A stretch of 64,000 nucleotides of DNA from Plectosphaerella cucumerina. Lineage: Eukaryota > Ascomycota > Sordariomycetes > Glomerellales > Plectosphaerellaceae. A model generated the notes under the pieces. It had not been told where the DNA came from and searched no databases. It worked only from the letters and a program-made list of their open reading frames with translations. The stretch spans positions 4,898,001 to 4,962,000 of the forward strand of contig JAGPXD010000002.1 of NCBI GenBank assembly GCA_020746995.1. The letters run 5' to 3'. The position numbers and the translations under genes are program-made. Below, in pieces: positions 52,231 to 62,142 of the stretch (positions are counted from its first letter, which is position 1; each line of letters begins with the position of its first letter).

Positions 52231-52719
52231 TGTGCTTGTGATGGTGATGTTGTTGTTGGTGTTGTTGTTGGGAGGGGTGGTGAGAGTTTGGTATGGAGAG
52301 AAAAGGGAAAGGAAAAGAAGAGATCGAGGGACTGACGAAATCGAGCTTGTGCGTAAGAGGGCTTCGAGCCAAAATTTCGTGCCTGCCTTCATGCTCGCGA
52401 TGGCCTCAGGTGCACAACTAATTGTGATAGGGGCATCAATGGGAAGGGGGCGGGGTACCTGTAGGTTGGGTGCCTCAGGGTGCAGGTGGTAGAGTAGTTG
52501 GCGACGAGGAAGGTGCGAAAATTGTGGAAGGCGCAGATCGTCAACTGCCGCTTGCACGCCACGAGGAAGGACCAGGAGAAGTCTGTCAGGAGTGCGACAG
52601 GCTGGTTGTATGGATCACGAGATGGACACTGGGCGAGGCTGGGGGAAGGAGCACAACGTAGGGGGCAAAGACATAGACAACATGCTATAAGTCTACCTAC
52701 CATCGCGATGACCATGTCC
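52231..52719. other. intergenic region, mostly leader and 3' sequence
   Basis: Contains the 5' leader of the gene starting at 52230 (CAACAACAAC and CATCACCATC repeats on the minus strand) and, to the right, sequence without recognised features up to the stop codon of the monooxygenase gene at 52720. Confidence 0.4.
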
Positions 52720-54542
52720 TCAGCTCACCTCCTGAGCAAGAGACAACCTCGCCATGCCTGCTCTGGCCAGCCGCTCCACCATTGCGGTAGCATCATCGTT
52801 GTTCAACAACCAGATGATCAGCCCGGTGACGAGCACTATCAAGGCCAGAGTTGGGCCATTACTTGCGATCGTAGGTGTTGTGCGTGGTCCCTGTGTCAAG
52901 TCAGCATTCTCATCTTCTCTCCTGTCCGCCTCCTCGCCCCTCGACTCACCCTGAACTCCCAATGTGACCACTGGGGGAAGAGGCTTCGGTACCAAAAGTC
53001 TGCCTGGGACCGCGGATATGTCGAGCCATTCCACCGCCCGCCAGCCGCCCCGGCCTCACGGACATACCAGCTGTTGCAGCCGCCCTGGTTGAAGACGGTC
53101 TCGGCAAGCTCACGCTGGATCGTCTCGACATAGTCACGCTCGGCCTCGGGCCGCACGCTGGCAATACTGGCCTTGCCTTGCAGCACCGGACGGAGGACCC
53201 GTAAAGCGTAGTTGATGCAGTTCTCGGCGGCCATGACGGCCGAAGTATGGCCCGTGCCAGAGTTCGGACCCAGAATGGCGAAGAAATTGGGGAAGCCGCT
53301 CATGACTGTGCAGTTGTAGGCGCCAGCGCCATCGGTGCCAATAGTCTTCCAGTGATCTGCAAGCGTCTGGCCTCCCTCACCGAGAAGCTCAATGTCGGAA
53401 AGGAAGTTGTTGGTCTCAAAGCCGGTGGCGAGCACAATGGCGTCGGCCTCGACGAGCCCGTCTCGCGTCACCACGCCATTCTCGACGATCTCGCTGACTG
53501 GCGCGTCGGTCAATCGCATGTTGTCGGCGTGGAGGCACGGCAAGTAGCCCGAGTCGAAGATGCGCCGCCTGCAGCCGACCTCAAAGTCTGGGAGGAGCAT
53601 GTCGAGATACTTCGGCGGCGCTGCCTCTCGCATGTACTTTTCGGCCCGCTGCCGCATACCGTCGCGATAGACTTGGCCTTCTTCGGTCATGGCAACACCC
53701 CGACGAGCCTTTTCCATGACGGAAAAGACAAAGTATCGGAAGAGAAACATGAAGCCCGGAATCCACTTGAGTGCTGTCTGGAACCAAGGCGGGAGGACAG
53801 CGTCGATGGGGGGAAGGATCCAGTGCTTCGATCTGACGATGTGTGTCGTCTGGGCGGCGACTGCGGCGACTTGCGGTACGACCTGTGCGCCAGTGCAGCC
53901 GTTGCCAAAAACGACGACACGCTTGCCATCGAGGTTGATATCGTGATCCCACTCAGCCGTATGGACGATGGGCCCCTGGAACCTCTCGATGCCGGGAGTG
54001 TCGAGCCTGCGCGGGGTGCAGAACTGGCCTGTGGCGGAGAAGAGGAACTGAGCCTCGTGCACAAAGGCGACGTGCTTCTTGACGCCATGGGTGCCGCGGA
54101 CGGTCAAGCGCCAGCGCGCTCGCTCCTCGACCCATTCGCAGTGCTCGACGTTGACGCCAAAGGTCATGCGCTTCTGAAGGTCGTACTTTGAGGCGACACC
54201 GTCTAGGTACCGCCAGAGTTCGTCGTGTGAGGGCAACATCCGCGACCAGCCAGGGTGCGGTTCGAATGAGAAGCTGTAGAGGACACTAGGCACATCGCAA
54301 GCGCAGCCTACGGCGGCGAGTCAACACGAGGAATGAAGGGGACCGTGGAGCGAGGCAGACGCACCTGGGTACTGGTTGGTGATCCATGTGCCGCCGAGCT
54401 GCTCATTGCGATCGAAGAACTCAATGTCGGTGATGCCGTACCATCTTTTGAGTGTGGCGCCCAGCGCGATGCCACTGACGCCGGTGCCGATGCAAGCGAA
54501 CTGGCTGTAGCTGGATGGCTCCCCGGAGGAACGTCTCGACAT
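52720..54542 (-). CDS. Baeyer-Villiger-type flavin monooxygenase with C-terminal membrane anchor
   Basis: Exons 54365-54542, 52950-54307 and 52720-52890, 568 residues. The FAD Rossmann motif is CIGTGVSGIALG near residue 17, followed by GGTWITNQYPGCACDVPS across intron 1. The Baeyer-Villiger fingerprint FxGxxxHxxxW(D) is present as FQGPIVHTAEWD, and the NADPH motif as VVFGNGCTGAQV. ATGFETNNF is the late FMO motif. The third exon adds a hydrophobic helix TLALIVLVTGLIIWLL and a short tail, as in several membrane-anchored fungal relatives. It should insert oxygen next to a ketone, or hydroxylate, using NADPH and O2. It is head to head with the acyl-CoA ligase (1.1 kb between starts), which suggests a shared pathway. 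Confidence 0.92.
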
Positions 54543-55656
54543 CGTCAGCGGTTGTCGTGTCCTGGCAGCGGTAAGACGGAGTTACGACGGGTGACGAGGT
54601 CCAAGATGTCGTCGAGCCGGTCGAGACATGACGTGGTGTCGGTGTCGCGGGGGAGGTTTGGGTGTTTGCAGAATCAGGTCACCACACCACTGGTCGAAAC
54701 GGGGTGGTCGGGCCCGAGGGCGGGAGCGGGAGGCCTGGGCTAGGATGGTCTGGGTACATCTCGGGAGGTCAGGTCAGGCCAGGGTTCGCCCCGAAACCCG
54801 AGCATCAGACGGAGATCCGAAAGCGAAGGGTACGACGTGTCTTCTGGCTCGGTCCGCTGGCGGCTCGGGTTCTGGTGGACATTATGGAGCCGTGATGGCC
54901 GCGTCATTGAACGGGCAAACGGGGTCGCGGTCGGTCGATTGTAGCAGCCATGTCGGTGGATTGCCAGCGGCGGAATTTGAAGCTCAGAAGTGGTGGGAAT
55001 GTATAGGTACCTCTGAACACAACATGATGCACCGGCATGATGCACTGATCATTGTGCCCGTGCAGGCGGGGTGGTTCAGTGCGATGTTTTAGTGCAAACG
55101 AGGGGGCGAACATCGGATTAGTCATCATTCGAGATCACCTGTCGTGGGTCGTCTGCTGCAGCTGCTCGGTCGCCGTCAGCCTTGACCTTTCTTCGACGTT
55201 CAGTCAGACCGCAGCCTTCTTCGCACCTCCATGTCAGCATCGCCCACATTTCTCTGCATACCTCCTTCGCAGCCTTCATTTTGGTGTAGCGACGCCGAAG
55301 GATTGAAGACAGCAAGAAAATCCGCCGTTTGTGATGGCGCGACACCTCGGTTACTTCGACCACCGATTCTGGCCCTGGTTTGGGGAACTTTTGGAGAACC
55401 TAGGGCGCCCAGACAGCAAACACAGCGCTTGCAAACACCGCCTCTCTGCACCTCAATCGGGGGGACAGCCACACAACCACCGTGACCACCACATCCTCGT
55501 CGCCCAGCCCAGCGCAGTCATTACCTCGGATCTAAACACTGCCACAATGGTCGACGACTCGATTTCTACCCCGCCTTGCCGGCACGACCGGCATCTTCGA
55601 ACATCACCACAAACTGGGACACCAGCTCGCGCCCGTGATTGACCTCCATCGCCATC
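54543..55656. promoter_or_regulatory. bidirectional region between monooxygenase and acyl-CoA ligase
   Basis: 1.1 kb between divergent start codons. No coding frame with motifs. Long C/T-rich stretches before 55657 fit a transcript leader. No TATA box was identified on either side. Shared regulation is inference from orientation. Confidence 0.45.
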
Positions 55657-57777
55657 ATGATCTACCAATCTCCTCTCCAGCCGTACGGCAGCTACGAGCA
55701 CCTCTCGATACCTCAGTTCATGACAAAGTTCAACCCTGAGGAGACCCCCAGCGATAAGGTCATCCATACCGACGCCTTCAGCAACCGTCCTCTGACCTAC
55801 GGCGGTCTTCGCCAGGCTGCCGCCCGCGTGGCATGGGGCCTCAGGGAGACTCTCCGCCTGCGACAAGGCGATGTTATCCTGGCTCTGGTTCCAAACTCGG
55901 TGCGACCTGCCGATTCTTGCGCGTGGGGGTGCTGTGCTAAAATGCTCGTAGAATGACTTTCTCAAACTGGCCCACGGGACATGGTGGGCTGGATGTGTCT
56001 TTGCCCCTCTCAACATATCTGCCACCGAAAAAGACTTGCAGCACGCGATCAATCTTGTCAAGCCCGCGTACATCGCCGTTGTCCAGTCGAAGCTTTCCGT
56101 CGTGCAGGCTGCCATCCAGTCCTTGCCAGCCCAGCCCAAGGTCTTCACAGTCCTGGGCAAAGATGGCCAGCTGCCCCATGTATGACCCTCCTCAATCTCT
56201 CCATGTTGGTCCAACAAGCCCTGACGATGTTGGCCAGTTTCCCGACGACATTGTAGGCCGGTCCGACGACGAGTCCCTGCCCCCTTTGGACCTGGCTGGA
56301 AGGAGCGGCAAGGAAACGCTGAGCTCCATCTGCTTCTCCTCCGGAACCACCGGCAATATGAAGGGTGTCATGTTGTCCCACCACAACCTCATCGCCAATG
56401 TCCTCCAGTACCATCACGCCATGGGCACCAGACTTTCAAGGAACGATCGGGAAGTGTGGTTCACTCCGTGTAAGTGGCATAGATCGAGGCCATGGAGGAC
56501 TGGGCTCTGACTAACGCATCTTCAGACACCCACATTTACGGTATGTTTGCTGTCGTCCTCCATGGCGCATGGGTCGGCAGCTTCTTCCATGGGTTACCCG
56601 CCTTTGACCTCGAGGCTTTCTGCTCAAAGGCCAGCGAACTCAAAGCCAACGCCATGCACATTGTGCCTCCGGTCGCGCTGGCACTGGCAGCATCTCCCAT
56701 TGCCCAGAAGTATGACATGTCCGAAGTTCGACGCATCATCGTGGCAGCGGCACCTCTCAAGGTACGGGCATGCACCTTTCAAACTGCCACGATGAGGCTT
56801 GCTGACTTTCGTAGAAACCGCTTCAGAAGAGACTCAAGGCGCGCTTCCCCCTCGCTGTTGTCTGGCAGGGTAAGCCACCTACAAGACTTGGCCCAAGCAG
56901 GCAGCTGATTACCCTAGGATATGGCATGACGGAGACGTCGCCCTGCGTCAGCCACCAGTTTGACGAAAGCGATGACACAATCGGGAGCATCGGCAAGCTC
57001 TTCCCCGGGACGTAAGTCAACACACTCAGCCTTGCCTCTCTAAGATGACATGCCGACGTGTTTCCTCTCAGCGACCTTAGGCTAGTTGATCCCCGGACCG
57101 GGAAGGACGTTGCCCTCGGAGAAGAGGGTGAGCTACTTGTCCGTGGCCCCCAAATAATGATGCAAGTACAACGAAAGCCAGAATGCCTTCATCGCTTACA
57201 ATTCGCAGGGGCTATGTCAATGACAAGGCTGCTACCGAAGCCTCCTTCGTCGACGGGTGGCTCAAGACTGGTGACATTGGGAAGATGGACCTGGACCAGA
57301 ACATATGGATCACCGACAGGTTGAAAGAGGTGTGTGCTTCTGCCCTTGCCAGCTCAGCGTCAAATTACTGACCTTTCAAGATGATCAAATACAAGGGGTA
57401 GGACGTACCAACACCTCCTCGTTGCAGCACTGACCCAGATCAGGTTCCAAATCGCTCCATCGGAAATGGAAGATCTCCTTCTCAACCACCCCGATGTCAT
57501 CGACGCCGCCGTTTGCGCCGTCTACGACGACGCCCAGGCCACAGAAGTGCCGCTCGCCTACGTCAGTCTCCAGCAGAAGAAGTCCGAGCTTCCCCCATCG
57601 CAGATGCAGGCCGTCCTGGACGATATCCGCACCTGGGCAGACGGGCAGGTGGCAGGGTACAAGAAGCTGCGCGGCGGCGTCCTCCATTTGCAGACGCTGC
57701 CGAAGAACCCTACTGGCAAGATTCTTAGGCGCATGCTGCCAGCAAAGCTCAAGGAGTCTAGGGTCCAGAAGCTCTAG
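55657..57777 (+). CDS. acyl-CoA ligase (4-coumarate-CoA-ligase-like AMP-binding enzyme), 10 exons
   Basis: Exons 55657-55899, 55952-56179, 56238-56469, 56526-56761, 56815-56869, 56918-57011, 57072-57161, 57209-57329, 57381-57397 and 57444-57777, 549 residues. Adenylation motifs in order: SSGTTGNMKGVMLSHHNL (A3), GYGMTETSP (A5), GWLKTGDIG (A7), TDRLKE-MIKYKGFQIAP (A8) and PKNPTGKILRR with the A10 lysine. Intron 7 starts with GC (GCAAGTAC at 57162); only this donor gives MMGYVNDKAATE. Exon 9 has just 17 bases. It activates a carboxylic acid as acyl-CoA through an acyl-AMP. The protein ends in QKL, similar to but outside the strict PTS1 consensus, so peroxisomal import is possible but unproven. 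The last 20 bases overlap the convergent gene. Confidence 0.93.
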
Positions 57778-59839
57778 GCCTGCTCTGTTCACCTGCTCTG
57801 CGACCCGGGGGCCCCTCTCGCTGCGCCGTCATGATCACCTCCATCGCCCTCTGTCCGACGCTCATCCTTTCAGCCACCTCGACAAACGCCTGCATCGATT
57901 TCCAGATGAGCTGTCTCTGCTGCCTTGTCTGGCCCGCCGGCTGCCCTGGTCCGGAAGAGCAGAACACCTCTGTCAAGCCGGCGGACAGCAGCGGCTGGAT
58001 CGAGTAGGGGTTGAGCTTCCGCAATCCGTGCTTCTCTCTGAACTCTTGCCGCAAGTTGCCGATCTGCCCCGCAGCTTGCAGACATCTTTCGCAAGGGGAC
58101 GGGGCCGAGTTGGCCCAGGTGCATTGCTCTGGCTGGCAAGAAAGCTTGTGCAGTTGCATCGTCATGGAGAAGTAGTGCATCCTAGGGTGTTTTCGCGTCA
58201 GGTTTCGGCGGCCTTCTTAGATTTCCATGTCATACCGAGCCTGCATCGTGACCGATGCGTCTGAATCACCTTGCCCGGCATGTTTGATCCTGGCCTCATG
58301 GTCCCAGTCTTGTAGAGAATGAAGTATTGCTTCCGTCGCTTGGGTGTCTGGTGGGTGATTCCTGAAATGGTGAGCGCGAGCAGGGTTCGAAGGCGCCGGG
58401 ATGCTCACATTTGGTAGAGAACGCCTCGTTGAATCAAGACCAGATTCGCGTAAGAAGCATCACCTGCCCCGTGCTCCTTTGCTCGATTCTTTATGAACGG
58501 GGTCGCAGTCTCTGGGGGGCGCCCAGTCCAGTTGCGCCACACGCTGTAGATGTGAAGTTAGGCATCGGAAGCCTGCGAAGACGTGAAGGTTGGTCTGGCT
58601 CACGTATCGAGGGCTATCACACCCCTCATTACGTCTGCTGGAGATAGCGCATGTGCCGCGTCAAGGGGTGGGATGAAATGCGTCATCTGATGCAATCCAA
58701 GGTCGTCAATGAGGCGGAAAGCCGTTCCTATCTCGGGTCAGAGATGTTGCTTTCTGTGATTCGCATCCGTCTTACCCGAGTCCAGCCAGCCTGAAAGCAT
58801 AAGCGTCAGTTTCATTGCACATAGTCTGTAGTACAAAGCTCACCCTGGCTGTCTTGGCCATTTGCTGCACTGAGCGAGCAGAGAGCCATGAGCGTCAACG
58901 CGGAGCTGATCCGAGGCGCCAACAGCTCTTGGGTCAGGAGAGCCCGAGCTCTTGCCGACTGACGTTCAGATAGGTCGATGATGTCCCAACCTTCCGCTTC
59001 TTCGGCGTATAGGGCACCAACAGCCAGTCTAGGGGGCGTGAGCGACGTTGTAGAGAGTGAATTTGGGCTGCTTACATGGCGTGCCCGAGTGCTGGCGAGT
59101 AGAGCTGGGACTGGCCACCGTTCTCATGCCTGTACTTCTCACGAAGATACAGTTCTCGGGTGAAATTTTTCAAGAAGAGGTTGTCGTAGAGAAAGTATTC
59201 GTCTGTAAGCTGTTGCTCGATGACATTCTGATCGGGTGGCAGCAGGGGTTCTCGCGGAGCTGTTGTCGAGTGCTCCGACGTACTCCACGATGATGAGGCT
59301 GGAGGGTACATGTTTAGGAGGCTAGTCGGTCCGTGAAATACCGTCCGTCCATTTGGTAATGAACCAAGTCGCCCATAGTGAGCCGATGTTGCACTGTCAG
59401 GTACTCCTTCAGACGCACTTGTTTGCTCGCCGCCGGGGTGAAGCATGGGCTCTAGCTGGGGATCGACCATCGGAGTATCTGCACGGGACAGACCACCGAG
59501 GGATCCCTCAACATCGGGCGAACCCTCATCTGGAAGAACTGGGCCTTCTGCGAGCTTGAGGTAGTAGTCCAGACGAGGCAGGAAGCCGGCGCCGGGCGTT
59601 GACGCTGGGGCCGGTGCCGAGTCCGTCCCTGGCTCCGGGCCCGGAGGAGACCACGGCGACATGACCAGCTGGGGGCAGGGCTTCGGGTCGCTTGCGATGT
59701 GCTCGGTCTGCCGAGGTCGGTCTTCAGCAAAGTCGCCGCATGCCTGGTCAAGGATGGGCATAGGTGGTCTGACATCAACCCCGCAGTGACATACTCGATG
59801 AGAGACAGTGGTGATGCGTCCATGTCGCGCACAGTGCAT
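57758..59839 (-). CDS. fungal-specific transcription factor domain protein, 7 exons, no zinc cluster seen
   Basis: Exons 59076-59839, 58844-59028, 58776-58790, 58604-58727, 58409-58543, 58236-58361 and 57758-58181, 590 residues. The regulatory (middle homology) domain is clear: FHGPTSLLNMYP, YFLYDNLFLKNF, LGHAILAVGALYAEE, SSALTLMALCSL, GWLDSGTAFRLIDDLGLHQM and VWRNWTGRPPE. The order fits fungal C6 regulators that are often next to the pathway they control. Exon 3 has only 15 bases (WLDS). Upstream of residue 100 the sequence is Pro/Ser-rich; no Cys-x2-Cys-x6-Cys cluster is visible in any frame up to the neighbouring gene, so it may act without its own DNA-binding domain or the zinc exon is lost. 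The 3' ends of this gene and the ligase overlap by 20 bases. Confidence 0.82.
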
Positions 59840-59984
59840 ACCCGAGGTTACAAACAAGCGACCGCATCGTTCAGAATTGTTGGTTGGACGGGAGACGCAG
59901 CGAGCCGAGACTTGCGGAACTCAAAGGGCTTCCGGTTCAACAGTCACTACGCCAAAGCCCCTGAAACGGCTCAGAACATTGACG

Positions 59985-60905
59985 ATGTCGACACCACTAC
60001 CAGAACTGCGGCACTTCAGCATCCGAGTAGATGGGAGCGTGGCGATCCTCTCATACGACTTGCCGCGGACGGGCAACTCCCTCAAATATGCGGTGCTCAA
60101 GGTAAGTAGCACCTTATTACGGCCATTGCGGTCACGGTAGACTGACTGCATCATCACAGTCCATGCTCGAGGCCATGAGATGGGCAACCGCAGACCCAAC
60201 CATCCGGGTCATTGTGCAGACCGGAACGGGCAAGTTCTTCACGACAGGTACGAAGCATTCTCCAGTCTTATCATCACCCTTCTGATTCTTGTAGGGAGAG
60301 ACATGGAAGGCGGCCAGTCAGACTCGAGCGCCGGCGACCTCCCCTCAGCTATCGAAATGTTCCGCCAGCTCAACGACTCCCTCATCATATGCCCCAAAGT
60401 CCTCATCGCGGCCGTCAACGGTCCAGCCGCCGGCTACGGCGTCACCAGCCTTGCCCTCTACGACCTCGTCTATTCAGTCCCCGACGCCTACTTCTTCACC
60501 CCCTTCAGCAAATGGGCGCTATGCCCTGAGGGTTGCTCAAGCGTCACCTTCCCCGCCATCATGGGCCACCAGAAGGCCGCAGCTCTGCTCATCGCAGGCG
60601 ACCGCATGTCTGCGTCGGAGCTTTGCGACGCCGGCCTCGTCACGAAGATTCTTGGCGCTGAGGGGTTCCTGGAAGAAGTCTTGAAGACCGCGCACAAGAT
60701 CGCGGCGTACCCGCCCAAGGCCCTCGCACAGTCCAAAGGTCTAATCAACGCGAGTAGAAGGGAGGAACTGCTTGAGGCGAATCGGAGGGAGTGCGAGTGT
60801 TTGGCCGGGCTTGTAGTACAAGATGAGTGCATCGAGGCAGTGCTGCAGTTTGCGCAGGAGCAGGAGCGGAAGAAGGCCGCAGGTGGGAAGAAGTCGAGGT
60901 TGTGA
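59985..60905 (+). CDS. peroxisomal enoyl-CoA delta-isomerase/hydratase (crotonase fold)
   Basis: Exons 59985-60101, 60160-60247 and 60295-60905, 271 residues. Crotonase features: KFFTTGRDMEGG forms the first oxyanion-hole loop, NGPAAGYGVTSLALYDLVYS the second, and FTPFSKWALCPEGCSS contains a Glu where delta3,delta2-enoyl-CoA isomerases keep their catalytic acid. The protein ends GGKKSRL, a canonical PTS1 peroxisomal signal. The likely reaction is double-bond shifting (3-enoyl to 2-trans-enoyl-CoA) of an unsaturated acyl-CoA. It is divergent from the transcription-factor gene, 146 bases between start codons, and convergent with a second crotonase, 86 bases apart. Confidence 0.93.
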
Positions 60906-60990
60906 GATGAGGGATCGACGGGTGGCTACTCATGGCATTCGCAGCGAGCATGGACATGATTGTCTGGGCGAGGTGATATTTAGTTCTCAT

Positions 60991-61866
60991 TCACAGCCGA
61001 GACTTCCCAAGCTCGGCATCCCAGAACTTCTCCCAGTCCACCTCCCTGACGCCCTTCTTGAACTGTTGAATCCCATGCCTCGCCTCCTTCGAGGGCGTCA
61101 TCATCTCGACGTACCTCTTCGCCACAACTTCATCCTGCTCTTTGCCTCCCGGGTCCGTCCACGCAACATGGATCAGCTCTTTGCAGACCGTCGATGCCCC
61201 GGGCGCGCTCGCCCGAAGCCGCTTCTCCAGCTCTTCCATCGCATCTCCTTGCAGATGCTTCCCATCATCCGCCAACGCGTAGATCGCCCCAACCGCTCGC
61301 AGCTCCTCGGCCGTCACAGGCCTGGCCGTTAGCATCGCGGATCGGCACAGCGCGAGCCCCCATTCGCGCGCGAGGACGGGCGATATGGCGCACGGCGCCA
61401 GGCCTAGCTTCACCTCCGTCAGGTTAAACGTGGCGTCGCGTACCGAGATGCGGATGTCGTTTGCAAAAGCCAGCCCATTTCCGCCGCCGTAGCATGGGCC
61501 GTTGATCAGGGCGACCGTAACTTGTGGGGCGTCTTCGATCGCTTGGAGCAGCCCCCTGAACTCGGCAAGTTGTGCGCGGTGAGTGTCCTCGCCGGGCGGG
61601 GGTGTGCTGTTGCTGGGAGACAGGTTCATGCCGGCGCAAAATACCCTTCCCTGGCCTGTGAGATAGATGCGAAAGATGGAGGAGTCGCGGGCGATGCGGG
61701 TGTAGGCGTCTTTGAGGCCCGAGACGAGGTCGGATGTGAGTGAGTTGCGACTCTTGGGCCGAGTGAGTTCGATCTTGACGACAGGGCCTCGGCGGGAGAT
61801 CCTGTATTCCGGAGACGGTGAGTCCTGGAGAACCGTGTCTCGTTGCCACTCTTGGGTTTTTGTCAT
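60991..61866 (-). CDS. peroxisomal enoyl-CoA hydratase/isomerase family enzyme
   Basis: Single exon, 291 residues from MTKTQEWQRDTVLQDS. Crotonase motifs: VFCAGMNLSPSN (oxyanion loop 1), INGPCYGGGNGLAFANDIRI (loop 2), FNLTEVKLGLAPCAISPVL (catalytic region; a Glu in TEVKLGL). The last residues ELGKSRL form a PTS1 signal. The KLGLAPCAISP form resembles methylglutaconyl- and hydroxyacyl-CoA hydratases more than isomerases. An in-frame ATG at 61953 adds 29 residues without homology and is rejected. The two crotonases share little sequence beyond the fold, so they probably perform different steps. Confidence 0.93.
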   Translation of the reverse strand: MTKTQEWQRDTVLQDSPSPEYRISRRGPVVKIELTRPKSRNSLTSDLVSGLKDAYTRIARDSSIFRIYLTGQGRVFCAGMNLSPSNSTPPPGEDTHRAQLAEFRGLLQAIEDAPQVTVALINGPCYGGGNGLAFANDIRISVRDATFNLTEVKLGLAPCAISPVLAREWGLALCRSAMLTARPVTAEELRAVGAIYALADDGKHLQGDAMEELEKRLRASAPGASTVCKELIHVAWTDPGGKEQDEVVAKRYVEMMTPSKEARHGIQQFKKGVREVDWEKFWDAELGKSRL

Positions 61867-62142
61867 TGTGGGTGATAGGTCGAGTGAGAGATGCGACAAC
61901 GAGATGCGACAGCGCGAGGGCCAAATATTGGCGGTGCTGGCCGGGGTGGTCAATTGACAACGAGGTGTGCCAGTGGCATCCGCCTATAACCGAGGTACGC
62001 CATGCATTGACGACCAACACAACTTGAACCAACCTTCAGGAGGGAACCCAAGTATCATTGTGGAATCATACAACTCATCGCTACATGTTTTACATCCTCG
62101 GAGAAATGCTCTCCTGGCACAAAGTCGTACATCATGGGCCGT

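Noticed and set aside
58236..58361. A third GC donor (GCAAGG) in exon 6 of the regulator
   Set aside because: A canonical GTATGA donor at 58235 gives a 54-base intron and preserves frame, so the GC donor is unnecessary.
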